Notes: a model not told the origin generated them from the sequence alone. A stretch of 64,000 nt of DNA from Sphingomonas aquatilis (GCF_014196115.1 NZ_JACIDB010000001.1:496001-560000), one strand, 5' to 3'; positions 17,439-26,682 are shown, numbered from the stretch's first letter. Translations and numbers: made by a program.

Positions 17439-17642
17439 TCAGGCCGCCGCCGAGCCGATGGCCAGGAGGTTGTCCAGGTCAGCCGCACGGATGACGCGGC
17501 GCTTGCCAATCTTCACCGATGGCAACGTGCCGTCGCCGATGAGCTTGAACAGCGTCGTCCGGCCTAAGCCGGTGGCGCGGGCCGCTTCGTCCACGCTGTA
17601 CGCCAGCCGCAGCGGTGCAGGTCGGGTGAGTTCTTCATACAT
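17439..17642 (-). CDS. Excisionase/AlpA-like helix-turn-helix protein
   Basis: A 67-aa protein (start ATG 17642; an in-frame start at 17675 would add 11 residues of Ser/Gly-rich text). The sequence SVDEAARATGLGRTTLFKLI followed by GTLPSVKIGKRRVIRAADLD is the MerR-like winged helix-turn-helix of the excisionase/HTH_17 family. Such proteins direct prophage or island excision or activate the integrase promoter. It lies upstream in order of the integrase on the same strand, with 280 bp of AT-rich DNA carrying two identical palindromes between them. Confidence 0.78.
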   Translation of the reverse strand: MYEELTRPAPLRLAYSVDEAARATGLGRTTLFKLIGDGTLPSVKIGKRRVIRAADLDNLLAIGSAAA

Positions 17643-17766
17643 TCGAGCGCCTCCGCCGCTCGATGTAGCCGACACGCCGCCGGTGAGAAGTCATTTACTG
17701 AGACATTACCCGGCAACTTGCTCGATAATCCAATGCAGTTCCTTATTCTCTACTGCTCGGTTTTTA

Positions 17767-17855
17767 TCTCTTTACCGGGTAAAGAGATGTATTTTTCTTC
17801 CTTCTAAGGATCAGATAATCTAATAACTTATATATCTCTTTACCGGGTAAAGAGA
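17767..17855. promoter_or_regulatory. Two identical 21-bp palindromes in the AT-rich control region
   Basis: Arms TCTCTTTACC and GGTAAAGAGA around one G, at 17767-17787 and 17835-17855, exactly 68 bp apart. They lie upstream of the excisionase-like gene and downstream of the integrase, in the most AT-rich stretch of the element. They look like operators of an element-encoded regulator, or excisionase binding sites. No regulator other than the excisionase-like protein is encoded. Confidence 0.6.
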
Positions 17856-17922
17856 ACAAAAACGTGCTATAGACGAGCCATACACCCTCCGTGTCTCGCT
17901 ATCGCATCCAACGCTCGGCAAG

Positions 17923-19092
17923 TCACAACGCCAGCGCGCCCAGTGCCTTGAGCGCCGCGTCGCTTGCAAGGTGACCGTAGTGACGCTCGATCATCTCCGC
18001 ACTGGTGCCGGAAATCTGCGCGATCGTCAGTAGCGGCAGCCCTGCCGCTACCAAGTCAGTGATCGTGCTATGCCGCAAGGTGTAGGCGGTGGCGTCGGAC
18101 GGCAGCTCTGCCGCTGCCACCGCCTTCGCGATCGGCTGCTTCCAGTTGTCCTTGTTCCACCGGCTGCCGTTCGCCCGCATGAACAGTGGAGCCGTGGGCA
18201 GCTTTCCGACGATCTGCGACGCCAGCAGCGCAGCGGCCTCTACCGGAACCTTAATCCGTCGTGCCTTGCCCGCCTTGTCCTTGCCAATCGTCAGTTCGGA
18301 CGTGCGCTTGTCGAACGCTCCCGCGTCCAGCGCCGCCATCGCGCCCGGACGCATCGGCAGCAGGCATAGCGCCTTCACGAACGGCGCAGCCTCCGCGTCG
18401 AGGTGCACCAGCAAGCTGCGCCGCTGCGACCGATCGAGATACAGGGTGCGCCGTCCATCTGCGTTGCCGTGCGCCTTCAATGCCTCCTGCCACGCACCCG
18501 CGCTCCCCGGCTGCCCGTGACGCATCACCCGATTGAGCGCAGCCCGCAGCACGGCCACGTCGCGGTTGATCGTGGACAAGGCTCGATCGCGGGTGCGCTG
18601 CTCCCCGCCTTTGCTCCGACTTACCAGCGACGGTTGATCGGCCAGCCGTCGTCGCCAGTCATCCAAGTCCTTGCGACGCAGCTTGTCGAGGCGACGCTTG
18701 GCCAGAGGATCGTCGTACACGTAGCGGCGGAACCGCGCCGCCGCCTCTGGTCGCTCCGCAGCGTAGGCACGGCAGGCATCGCCTACCGTCTCGATCTTCT
18801 CTTCGGTGTGTCCGCCTGCCTCGGTCAGTTCTGCGAACCGCTCCGCCTCCAGCTTCGCCGCTGCAAACTTGGCGTTGCCGGGCACGCTGGGGAACGCGCC
18901 CAACCGCTTCTTCTGGTAGCGGCTGGCGTCGGCATCGTAGGCGCGGGCGAACCACGTTCCCTCACCGCCCTTCGCCGATGGCGCGTAACCGACGAAGCAT
19001 CCGGGACGCAGTCGTTGCCAGTAAGGCTCCGCATTAGCGGCAGAGCGCAGCGCCTCCCGATCCCTGACCCGGCTTAAGTCCCGCCCTGCCAT
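17923..19092 (-). CDS. int: Tyrosine recombinase (integrase)
   Basis: A 389-aa phage-type integrase that would recombine the tRNA-Arg attachment sites. The N-terminal half contains an arm- and core-binding region; the catalytic domain (about 215-389) has the first arginine in LPMRPGAM, the block TAYTLRHSTITDL with the second Arg and a His, and the C-terminal nucleophile in EMIERHYGHLA. The usual first histidine of box II is tyrosine here (YTLRH), a tolerated variation. Start ATG at 19092 is 138 bp from attR, the usual position. It appears intact. Confidence 0.92.
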   Translation of the reverse strand: MAGRDLSRVRDREALRSAANAEPYWQRLRPGCFVGYAPSAKGGEGTWFARAYDADASRYQKKRLGAFPSVPGNAKFAAAKLEAERFAELTEAGGHTEEKIETVGDACRAYAAERPEAAARFRRYVYDDPLAKRRLDKLRRKDLDDWRRRLADQPSLVSRSKGGEQRTRDRALSTINRDVAVLRAALNRVMRHGQPGSAGAWQEALKAHGNADGRRTLYLDRSQRRSLLVHLDAEAAPFVKALCLLPMRPGAMAALDAGAFDKRTSELTIGKDKAGKARRIKVPVEAAALLASQIVGKLPTAPLFMRANGSRWNKDNWKQPIAKAVAAAELPSDATAYTLRHSTITDLVAAGLPLLTIAQISGTSAEMIERHYGHLASDAALKALGALAL

Positions 19093-19113
19093 TGCCCTGC
19101 CTCCAATCGTCGA

Positions 19114-19142
19114 TCCGGTAATGTCCGGTAGCCGTCCGGTAA
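19114..19142. promoter_or_regulatory. Putative integrase arm-type sites, right end
   Basis: Three direct copies of TCCGGTA(A/G): 19114-19121, 19124-19131 and 19135-19142, spaced 10 and 11 bp. They lie just upstream of the integrase start and 89 bp inside attR, mirroring the two copies at the other end. Confidence 0.5.
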
Positions 19143-19230
19143 AACCTGCCCGAACAACTTTGAATCATCACGGACGGATTACAAGGGGCTACGGACTATG
19201 ACGAACCATCGCGAACGCACTTTCTCTGCA

Positions 19231-19275
19231 CTCCGAAGGCAGAGGCCACAGGTTCGAATCCTGTCGGGTGCGCCA
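19231..19275. repeat. attR: duplicated 3' end of tRNA-Arg
   Basis: 45 bp copying 16306-16350, from the anticodon loop to CCA, with one mismatch. It has no tRNA 5' half, so it is not a gene. The 232 bp between it and the next gene (19508) hold no recognisable feature. Confidence 0.93.
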
Positions 19276-19507
19276 GCTTTTCCGCCACTTCTGTCGATTC
19301 GGACCAGCCTCACGCTCGCAGAACCGCGCAGGAACATGCGCGTTCAAAACAGGAGCGCGCGTACAATGCGCGTACAGAGGCCGAGCCCGACCCCCGCGAC
19401 CGAATCATCATGTGCAATGACCGCGGTCGGACGACATGGATGTCGTTGCGGTTTTCAGGCGAAAGCGCATTGGCAACGCCGATTGAGGCACCTAGGCGCC
19501 CATGAGC

Positions 19508-21865
19508 TCACCTCGTTGCATTTGGCAGAAACCCACGACCCGCCCGCGGAGCACCGCCAACCGAAAACTGACCATGGTTCTGTGCGTTGGAGCTGGATCC
19601 GACCCAGATGTCGAACGTGCCCGGATCGACCACCCAGCCGCGCTCGGCGGCGTTCCAATATTGTACGCTGCTCTCGTCGAGCGTGAACGACACCGTGCGC
19701 GTCTCGCCCGGCTTTAGTGTCACGCGCTGAAAGCCCTTGAGCTCGCGGACGGGGCGCGAGGCGCGGCCGGCCTGCTGGTGGATGTAGAGCTGTACGACCT
19801 CGTCTCCCGCGCGGTCGCCGCTGTTCGTGACGGTGGTCGACACCGTCACCCGACCGCCCGGTTGCAGCACCGGTGTATCGAGCTTGGGCGCGCCGATGGT
19901 GAACCGGGTATAGCTGAGGCCGTACCCGAATTCGAATTGCGGGGTCGAGGGGATGTCCCAATAGCGCTTGCCCTGGTCCTGGGGCATGTGCGTGGTGTTG
20001 TGGGCATAATAGATCGGGACTTGGCCGACGCTGCGCGGCCAGGTGACCGGCAGCTTGCCGCCGGGGTTCACGTCGCCGAACAGGGTACGCGCGATCGCGG
20101 TGCCACCGCGCGTGCCGCCGAACCAGGTGTGGAGGACCGCAGGCGCGCGCTCCAGCACGGATCCCAGCGCCAGCGGCCGCCCGCTCATCGTCACGACGAC
20201 CACCGGTTTGCCGAGCGCCATCACCGCATCGAACAGCTTCATCTGGTCGCCGGGCAACGTCAGGTCGGATCGCGATGCGCCTTCGCCGCTCATGTCTTCG
20301 GCCTCACCCAGCGTCAGGATGATGAGGTCGGAGCGTTTGGCGAGCGCCACCGCAGCGTCGAATTCGCGCGTGGTGCGGGCCGCGTCCCACCGTGGCTCGG
20401 GCTTGGCTTGGCCCGGGATCGTGATGCTTTCGAACATCGAAGGCACGTTGCGTTTCAGCTGGACACCCGGTGCCGTCTCCACGGTCGCCGCGCGGCCCAG
20501 CCGGTCGCGGACGCCTTCGAACACCGTCACCGTTTCGGGCAGGTCGTATTGGAACGCCCATGGTCCCAGCATGTCGCGCTTCGAATTGGCACTGGCGCCG
20601 ATCACCGCGACATGCGCGTTCGCGCCCGCTCGCAATGGCAAGGCGCCATCGTTCTTGAGCAGCACGAACGAGCGCTCGGCCGCCTGTTGTGCTGCATCCC
20701 GATGACCAGGGTCTGCGAGCGTGCGTCGGGCCTGTGCTTCATCGACGAAGGGGCGTTCGAACAGGCCCATCGTGAACTTGGCGATCAGGATGCGGCGTAC
20801 CGCCTGGTCCAGCGTCGCTTCCGCCAGCTTGCCCGCACGCACACTGGCAGCGAGCGTCGCAGCCGAGGCGGCGGTGCCGAACGACATCTCCATATCGTTG
20901 CCTGCGGCTATGCTTCGGACCGCGGCATCCGCCTCGTCGCGTGCGAAATGCTGGACGACCTGGTTCTTGGTGCCGTTTGCGTCGGAGACGACCCAGCCCT
21001 TGAAACCCATCTGACCGCGCAGCACGTCGGTGAGCAGCCATGTGTTGCCGACCGCGGGTATGTCGTTGAGGTCCATGTACGCGCTCATGACGTTGCCCGC
21101 GCCTGCCTGCACCGCAGCGGCGAAGGGTGGCAGGATCACGTTGTAGAGCTGCGCATCAGACAGGTAGACGCCGTCATAGTCGCGCCCGCCGTCGGCGGCG
21201 GCATAGCCGGCGAAATGCTTGGGGCCTGCGATAATATGGCCGGGCGTACCGATTGCAGGGCCCTGAAATCCTTTCACCTGCGCGCGCGCCAAGACGGAGG
21301 CCAGGAACGGGTCTTCACCCGGTCCTTCGACGATCCGGCCCCAGCGCGGATCACGCGCCACGTCGAGCATCGGCGCAAACGCCCAGTGAATGCCCGCCGA
21401 TCGCGCTTCCGCTGCGGCGACCGCCTGCGCGCGCTCGACGCCGGCGGGGTCCCAGGAGGCCGCATTGCCCAGCGGCACCGGGAAGATCGTACGGAAGCCG
21501 TGGATGACGTCATAGCCGAAGATCAGCGGGATCTTCAGCCGCGTTTCCTCCACCGCCACCTTCTGCAGCCGGTTGATGATCGCAGGATCGGTGACGAACA
21601 GCAGCGATCCGACCTTGCCGTCGCGGACGCTCGGCGCGAACTCCTCGAACGTGCCGAACATGAACTGCTGCGAAACCTGACCGGCCTTCTCCTCCAGCGT
21701 CATCGCGCGCAGCAGCGCCTCGGCGCGCTGCTCCGGCGATAGGCTGGTGCTCAACCACGTCGGCGCGGTTGGCGCATTACGCCCCGCCGCGATCGATGAT
21801 GCGGCAAGCCCTGCCGCCACGATCCCGGTCAACGCCAGCGTCGCGAGCCTGGACTTGCGCATCAT
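19508..21865 (-). CDS. bglX: GH3 beta-glucosidase (BglX-like), periplasmic
   Basis: Retaining exo-beta-glycosidase, 785 aa. Signal peptide (about 1-27), GH3 N-terminal barrel with IPLIFGYDVIHGFRTIFPVP, GPKHFAGYAAADGGRDYDG and the nucleophile aspartate near 295 in GWVVSDANG, then the C-terminal alpha/beta domain (GEAEDMSGEGASRSDLTLPG) and a fibronectin-III-like domain (about 690-770). This order and length match E. coli periplasmic BglX. AAGGAG lies just upstream of the ATG. It is 37 bp downstream of receptor 1 and in the same operon, so it probably trims oligosaccharides entering through that receptor. Its presence suggests beta-glucose or a related residue in the substrate; GH3 specificity is broad. 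Confidence 0.92.
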   Translation of the reverse strand: MMRKSRLATLALTGIVAAGLAASSIAAGRNAPTAPTWLSTSLSPEQRAEALLRAMTLEEKAGQVSQQFMFGTFEEFAPSVRDGKVGSLLFVTDPAIINRLQKVAVEETRLKIPLIFGYDVIHGFRTIFPVPLGNAASWDPAGVERAQAVAAAEARSAGIHWAFAPMLDVARDPRWGRIVEGPGEDPFLASVLARAQVKGFQGPAIGTPGHIIAGPKHFAGYAAADGGRDYDGVYLSDAQLYNVILPPFAAAVQAGAGNVMSAYMDLNDIPAVGNTWLLTDVLRGQMGFKGWVVSDANGTKNQVVQHFARDEADAAVRSIAAGNDMEMSFGTAASAATLAASVRAGKLAEATLDQAVRRILIAKFTMGLFERPFVDEAQARRTLADPGHRDAAQQAAERSFVLLKNDGALPLRAGANAHVAVIGASANSKRDMLGPWAFQYDLPETVTVFEGVRDRLGRAATVETAPGVQLKRNVPSMFESITIPGQAKPEPRWDAARTTREFDAAVALAKRSDLIILTLGEAEDMSGEGASRSDLTLPGDQMKLFDAVMALGKPVVVVTMSGRPLALGSVLERAPAVLHTWFGGTRGGTAIARTLFGDVNPGGKLPVTWPRSVGQVPIYYAHNTTHMPQDQGKRYWDIPSTPQFEFGYGLSYTRFTIGAPKLDTPVLQPGGRVTVSTTVTNSGDRAGDEVVQLYIHQQAGRASRPVRELKGFQRVTLKPGETRTVSFTLDESSVQYWNAAERGWVVDPGTFDIWVGSSSNAQNHGQFSVGGAPRAGRGFLPNATR

Positions 21866-21902
21866 CAATCTCCTTTACCGTGTTCGTCGACGCCGCGCTT
21901 GA

Positions 21903-24260
21903 TCAGAAGGACATGCGCGCACGAATGCCGCCATAGCGGCGGGCGTTGCGCGAGAAGGTCTGCGCGATCAGGCCCGGCGTACCGCCCGACGGTCCACCTA
22001 GGGCGCTGGCGAAGTGCGTGTTGAAAATGTTGTTGACGAACAGCGCGACGCGCAGACCGCCACGATCCTTCTGATCGATGCCGATGCTGCCGTTGACCAG
22101 AGCATAGCCCCGCTCGACCGAATAGGGATCGTTGAGCAGCGAGAAGTTGACCGAGCTCTGGTAGCTCAGATCGGCCTGCACGAAGGCGTCGAACGGCATC
22201 CGTTCAAGCGCGACGTCATAGGTGGTGCCGACGTTGAACTTCCACCGGGGAGCATTGCTGAGTTGCTTGCCCGACAGGTCCTGGAAGCCGGTCGTGGAGC
22301 CTGCCACCGGCAAACATCCCTGCGCCGCCGTCTGCCCGACATAGCATTGCGCGTTGCGGAACTCGCGGATCTTCGCATCGGTATAGCTGATGCCGCCATC
22401 GATCAGCAGTGCCTCCACCGGGCGCGCCTGGAATTCGGCCTCGATGCCGCGCGTGCGAACCTTGCCGACGTTGTTCAACTGCAGCTGGATCGTCTGGTCG
22501 GGCAGTTGCACGCCCGACTGGGCTTGGAAATCGCTGAAGTCGGTCCAGAAGGCGGCGACGTTCAGCTGCACGCGATTGTCGAGGAAGCGGCTCTTCAAGC
22601 CGAGCTCGTAGGCCTTCGACGTTTCGGGGCGGACGGGCACGGCGGCACGCTGCGGGGTAAAGCCCGTCGCGATGTCATACCCCTGGCCCTTGTAGCCGGT
22701 CGAGAACGAGGCATAGGCCATGACGCGTTCCGCCAGATCCTGGCGCAGCGCGATCTTGCCGGTCACCACGCTGTCGGATGCTTTGCCGCTGCACAGCGAC
22801 AGACAGGTCGCATTGTTGGCCGGGGCCACAGCGGGCACGTTGGTGTTGAGGTAGTTGACCGAAATGTCTTCGTGATTGGCGCGAAGGCCGGCGTCGATAT
22901 GGGTGGTCGCCGCCAGGTCGTAGGTCAGCTGCGCGAAGCTCGCATACGTCTTGGTGCCATTGCTGGAATTCCAGCGTGCGACCACGGGGCCGGACGGCCC
23001 GCGATCAAAGGTACGATCGGTCTTGCCGTCGGAATAATAGAGGCCGACGACATAGCTGAACGGGCCGCTGCCCTTCGATGCGACGCGCAATTCCTGCGCG
23101 AACTGGCGCGAATGGAAGCCGCTCTGCGCGACGATGCCGCCGGGCAGGCCCAGGATCGTGCCGGGCAGATAATCGAAGTCTTCCGCGAATCGGAAACGCC
23201 AATCCTGGTAGCTGGTGATTGACACCAGGTTTGCCACGCCAAGGTCCACCGTCACGCGGCCACTGCCGTTCGTCTGGCGGCTCTTGTTGAACAAGGGGCC
23301 GTCGAACGCCGTTTCGAAATTGTCGCGTCCCGGCACGATCGATCCCAGTCGCTGCTGGACGGGCGCGCCATAGACGGTCGCGCCCGCGGGCACGCTGCGA
23401 TAGGTGCGGGCCGTGCCGCGCGCTTGTGCAATCGAGTGGCCGGCGATCAGGTCGATCGTCACGTTGGGTGCTGGATCGATCGAAAGCCGCCCGCGCACGC
23501 CGTAGCTCTTGTCGTTGTTGAGGCGGCGGCCGTCATACGTATTGCGAATGAAGCCGTCGCGATCGCCGTAGAAGCCGTTCAGGCGAAAGCCGACGCCCTC
23601 GGCGACCGGACCGGAGATGACGCCATCGATGCGATATTCGTCGTCCGTGGTCGCGGTGCCGGTCACCGCCCCGGTGAAGTTGGCGGTCGGGCCTTGCGAC
23701 ACGATGTTGAGCGCGCCAGCAGAGGCGTTCTTGCCGAACAGCGTGCCTTGCGGCCCGCGCAGTACCTCGATGCGGGCAATGTCGCTGAGGCCGGAAAAGG
23801 CCTGCGCCTGCTGGAGCAGCGCGACGTCGTCGACGATGACCGCCACTGACGGTTCGATCGCGGTTGAGAAAGCGACGGTGCCGATGCCGCGCAGATTGAT
23901 CGAGTTGTTGGTCGGCAGCGCGCCGGTCGTGACCGTCAGGCTGGGGGCGAGGCGCGGCAGATCGGAAATGGTCGACACGTTGCGGTTGACCAGCGTGTCT
24001 GCCGTAATAGCGGTGACGGCAACCGGCACGTCCTGCAGGTTCTGTTCGCGCTTCTGCGCGGTGACGACGATGTCCTCCAGGGCGCCGGAGTCGGTGGTCG
24101 AGGTATTGGAGCCCTGCTGATCTCCCGGCTGCGACAGCGGGCTGGCGGTGCCGTTGCCCGGCGGTGTCGGCGATGCCGAAATGGCACCCTCCTGCGCGAG
24201 TACGGGGCTGGCGAACGCGATCATCGCGGCGCCGGTGAGCAGAGCATAACTCTTTCGCAT
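21903..24260 (-). CDS. TonB-dependent outer-membrane receptor (receptor 1)
   Basis: A 785-aa receptor. Signal peptide MRKSYALLTGAAMIAFASPV, Gln/Pro-rich leader, a TonB-box-like segment at DIVVTAQKREQNLQDVPVAV, plug domain with INLRGIGT and RIEVLRGPQGTLFGKNASAG, then a long beta-barrel ending in phenylalanine (IRARMSF), as outer-membrane proteins do. Start ATG 24260 has a GGGGGG stretch upstream; the longer frame to 24287 lacks a signal. It heads the receptor-GH3 operon and is divergent to exuT. Two GntR-A-like sites lie in the divergent intergenic region, so uptake of an oligouronide is the likely job. It is shorter than receptors 2 and 3 and belongs to another subfamily. Confidence 0.92.
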   Translation of the reverse strand: MRKSYALLTGAAMIAFASPVLAQEGAISASPTPPGNGTASPLSQPGDQQGSNTSTTDSGALEDIVVTAQKREQNLQDVPVAVTAITADTLVNRNVSTISDLPRLAPSLTVTTGALPTNNSINLRGIGTVAFSTAIEPSVAVIVDDVALLQQAQAFSGLSDIARIEVLRGPQGTLFGKNASAGALNIVSQGPTANFTGAVTGTATTDDEYRIDGVISGPVAEGVGFRLNGFYGDRDGFIRNTYDGRRLNNDKSYGVRGRLSIDPAPNVTIDLIAGHSIAQARGTARTYRSVPAGATVYGAPVQQRLGSIVPGRDNFETAFDGPLFNKSRQTNGSGRVTVDLGVANLVSITSYQDWRFRFAEDFDYLPGTILGLPGGIVAQSGFHSRQFAQELRVASKGSGPFSYVVGLYYSDGKTDRTFDRGPSGPVVARWNSSNGTKTYASFAQLTYDLAATTHIDAGLRANHEDISVNYLNTNVPAVAPANNATCLSLCSGKASDSVVTGKIALRQDLAERVMAYASFSTGYKGQGYDIATGFTPQRAAVPVRPETSKAYELGLKSRFLDNRVQLNVAAFWTDFSDFQAQSGVQLPDQTIQLQLNNVGKVRTRGIEAEFQARPVEALLIDGGISYTDAKIREFRNAQCYVGQTAAQGCLPVAGSTTGFQDLSGKQLSNAPRWKFNVGTTYDVALERMPFDAFVQADLSYQSSVNFSLLNDPYSVERGYALVNGSIGIDQKDRGGLRVALFVNNIFNTHFASALGGPSGGTPGLIAQTFSRNARRYGGIRARMSF

Positions 24261-24299
24261 GGGACATCCCCCCTGATGAAGTCGCAATTGGCTGCGATC

Positions 24300-24310
24300 T
24301 GGTCAGGCCA
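24300..24310. promoter_or_regulatory. Putative GntR-A operator upstream of receptor 1
   Basis: TGGTCAGGCCA within the palindrome CTGG-TCAGG-CCAG, 40 bp upstream of the receptor 1 start. It matches the FadR-family pattern TGGT-N3-ACCA with one mismatch; compare the perfect copy at 27487-27497. Confidence 0.55.
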
Positions 24311-24368
24311 GTTATGACAATCTATCCAGTGCGTCAACGGGTAAGCCGGTCAGTAGCAAGGATCATCC

Positions 24369-24407
24369 TTGACAGTCGGACGGGCTATCGGCGTATTGGC
24401 CTGACCA
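24369..24407 (+). promoter_or_regulatory. Promoter-like -35 and GntR-A operator upstream of exuT
   Basis: TTGACA at 24369-24374 looks like a -35 box; a -10 box is weak. An operator-like palindrome TTGG-CCTGA-CCAA covers 24396-24408, between the promoter and the ribosome site AGGAGG of exuT. It fits TGGT-N3-ACCA with one mismatch. Confidence 0.5.
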
Positions 24408-24419
24408 AAGGAGGGGCGA

Positions 24420-25682
24420 ATGCGTATCGGTACGCGATGGTGGATCATCAGTCTGGTGACCATCGGCACGGTCTTGAACTACCTCGCGCGATCCTCGCTG
24501 TCAGTGGCCGCGCCGACGCTGAAAGGCGAGTTTGCGATGACGACGCAGCAGTATAGCTGGGTCGTCGCCTCCTTTCAGGCTGCCTATACGGTGATGCAGC
24601 CGGTTGCAGGCTATCTGCTCGACTTGATGGCATTGCGGCTGGGCTTTGCCGTGTTTGCGGTCGGCTGGTCTGTCGCCAATTGCTGCCATGCGTTTGCGGC
24701 GGGCTGGCCCAGCCTCGCGGTGTTCCGCGGCATGCTGGGGCTGACCGAGGCAGCGGCGATTCCCGCCGGGCTGAAGACGGTCGCCGAATGGTTTCCGCCG
24801 CATGAGCGCACGGTCGCGACCGGCTGGTTCAACATCGGATCGTCCTTGGGCGCCATGATCGCACCGCCGATCGTCGTCACCTGTATCGCCATCTGGGGCT
24901 GGCAGTCCGCCTTCGTGGTCACCGGCGCGGTTGGAATTGTGTGGGCGGCGATCTGGTACGTCTTCTATCGCTCGCCTGCCGACCATTCGCGGCTGTCGGC
25001 GACCGAGCGCGCGCACATCGAAGCCGGCCGCGACGTGGCGGCGCAGGGCCATCAGGACGGGCCGACCAACTGGCGCGCCCTGCTGCGCACGCGGGACTTC
25101 TGGAGCATCGCCATCCCGCGCTTCCTTGCCGATCCGGCGTGGCAGACGTTCAGTTTCTTCATCCCGCTCTATTTGGTCGAAGCCAAGGGGCTTGATCTCA
25201 AGAGCGTCGCAGCCTTTGCCTGGCTGCCGTTTCTGGCGGCGGATGCGGGATCGCTGCTCGGCGGTTATTACGCGCCCTTCGTCATGCGTCGGTTCAACGT
25301 GTCCCTGCTCACTTCGCGCAAGATCGTGGTGACGACGGGGGCTCTGCTGATGGTCGGGCCCGCGTGCATCGGTTTGACCGTGTCGCCCGCCGCGGCGATC
25401 GCGCTGTTCTGTATCGGCGGTTTCGCGCACCAGATGCTGTCGGGCGCGTTGATGACGCTGGCGGCGGATCTGTTCGCCCCGCGGATCGTCGCAACGGCCG
25501 GAGGCATGGCGGGATCGGCAGCCTGGATCGGTGGATTGAGCTTTTCGCTGCTGATTGGCGCGCTGGCCGATACAATCGGCTACAATCCGCTGTTCGCCGC
25601 GCTCGCCGTTTTCGACTTCATCGGCGCAGCGGTACTGTGGACACTGCTGCGCCGGCCGCGTCTTGTGCCGCTTGCCTCCTAG
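24420..25682 (+). CDS. exuT: MFS hexuronate transporter (ExuT-like)
   Basis: A 420-aa inner-membrane major-facilitator protein of the anion:cation symporter group. Typical features are the N-terminal WWIISLVTIGTVLNYLARSSL, the loop GVGR-type region replaced by RGMLGLTEAAAIPAG, and AEWFPPHERTVATGWFNIGS, all characteristic of ExuT/GarP-type uronate and sugar acid carriers; about 12 hydrophobic segments are seen. It would import glucuronate or a related monouronate from the periplasm. ATG at 24420 has an AGGAGG site. It runs convergent to kdgK with a 4-bp overlap of stop codons. A second carrier of the same family is at 54348-55667. Confidence 0.88.
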   Translation: MRIGTRWWIISLVTIGTVLNYLARSSLSVAAPTLKGEFAMTTQQYSWVVASFQAAYTVMQPVAGYLLDLMALRLGFAVFAVGWSVANCCHAFAAGWPSLAVFRGMLGLTEAAAIPAGLKTVAEWFPPHERTVATGWFNIGSSLGAMIAPPIVVTCIAIWGWQSAFVVTGAVGIVWAAIWYVFYRSPADHSRLSATERAHIEAGRDVAAQGHQDGPTNWRALLRTRDFWSIAIPRFLADPAWQTFSFFIPLYLVEAKGLDLKSVAAFAWLPFLAADAGSLLGGYYAPFVMRRFNVSLLTSRKIVVTTGALLMVGPACIGLTVSPAAAIALFCIGGFAHQMLSGALMTLAADLFAPRIVATAGGMAGSAAWIGGLSFSLLIGALADTIGYNPLFAALAVFDFIGAAVLWTLLRRPRLVPLAS

Positions 25683-26620
25683 CCGAGCAGGCGCGCGTAG
25701 ACGTCATCCGTGCCGCGCGCCGGCACGGCACCTGCGCGCATCACGACCCATCCGGCCAGCCGGTGCCCGGCCAAGGCGGCGGCACGCGGGTCGGCACCGC
25801 GCAAGGTGGCGTGCAGATAACCCGCGTTGAAGGCATCGCCTGCGCCGCTGGTATCGATCGGCATCAGGCGCTGGGGCGGCGGCAGGATCTGACCGTCGGG
25901 CAACAGGCACCCGTCCGCACCCAGTTTGACGATGACCGTCGCCGCGCCGGTGGCTCGCCACCGGGCGGCCGTGTCGGTGGCGCTCGCGCTTGCGCTCTCC
26001 ATCGCGCATTCGTCCTCGAGCGTCGGCAGGCCGATCGAGCAACAGGCGATGGCATGATCGCGCCACTGGCGGGCTTCCGCCGCATCGGCCCACAGCCGCG
26101 CCCGGTAGTTCCCATCGAAGGCGACCTGCTTGCCCTGCGCGCGCATCCGCCCGGCAAGCGATAGCAGCGCGGATCGGCCGGCATCTGGCAGGATGGCCAG
26201 CGAGATGAGGGAAAAGACGAGCAGGTCCGCCGCTTCCGCAGTCGCGATGGCAGCCTCTGCGGCGGGCAGGGCGAACATCTGCCGCGCGGCGCTGTCGCCA
26301 CGCCAATAGCTGAAGGTGCGTTCGCCCTCGGCATCGGTCTGGATTGCGTAAAGCCCTGGCAGGCGGGCCGGATCGGTCAGGATGAGCGAGGTGTCCAATC
26401 CCTCGGACGTCCAATCGTCGCGCAGGCCCTCACTGAACGGATCGACACCCAGCGCGGTCAGATAAGCGACGCGATCGCCGCCGCGCGCCAGGTGGATGGC
26501 GGTGTTGAGCGTATCGCCGCCATAGCCGAGCCGCCACGTCGGCGCGTCCGGTGCGACCGCCGTGGCTGTCCGGCCGCGTGACAGTTCCAGCATTCCCTCG
26601 CCTGCTACCACGATCCGCAC
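25679..26620 (-). CDS. kdgK: 2-dehydro-3-deoxygluconate (KDG) kinase
   Basis: PfkB-family sugar kinase, 313 aa, that would phosphorylate KDG to KDPG for the Entner-Doudoroff aldolase. It has the N-terminal substrate region YGGDTLNTAIHLARGGDRV, and the ATP/anion-hole motif DTSGAGDAFNAGYL with the catalytic base Asp. The arrangement resembles KdgK more than ribokinase, and the gene context (uxuA, uxuB, uxaC) supports KDG. KDPG aldolase (eda) is not in the window and must be elsewhere. It is divergent from gntR-A with 62 bp between starts. Confidence 0.88.
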   Translation of the reverse strand: MRIVVAGEGMLELSRGRTATAVAPDAPTWRLGYGGDTLNTAIHLARGGDRVAYLTALGVDPFSEGLRDDWTSEGLDTSLILTDPARLPGLYAIQTDAEGERTFSYWRGDSAARQMFALPAAEAAIATAEAADLLVFSLISLAILPDAGRSALLSLAGRMRAQGKQVAFDGNYRARLWADAAEARQWRDHAIACCSIGLPTLEDECAMESASASATDTAARWRATGAATVIVKLGADGCLLPDGQILPPPQRLMPIDTSGAGDAFNAGYLHATLRGADPRAAALAGHRLAGWVVMRAGAVPARGTDDVYARLLG

Positions 26621-26659
26621 TGGCCACTCCCCATCTCGCTTCCCGCGCGGAATGTGATA

Positions 26660-26671
26660 TTGGTCAGTCCG
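26660..26671. promoter_or_regulatory. Possible weak GntR-A site between kdgK and gntR-A
   Basis: TTGGTCAGTCCG: one good half-site (TGGT) and a degenerate second half. It would allow autoregulation of gntR-A and control of kdgK from the 62-bp divergent spacer. It is the weakest of the four sites. Confidence 0.35.
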
Positions 26672-26682
26672 CTGTCAACGAA

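Noticed and set aside
17353..17823. Open frame of 156 aa on the plus strand in the tRNA-Arg element
   Set aside because: It is antisense to the excisionase-like gene, has no domain features and no ribosome site, and includes the palindromes of the control region.
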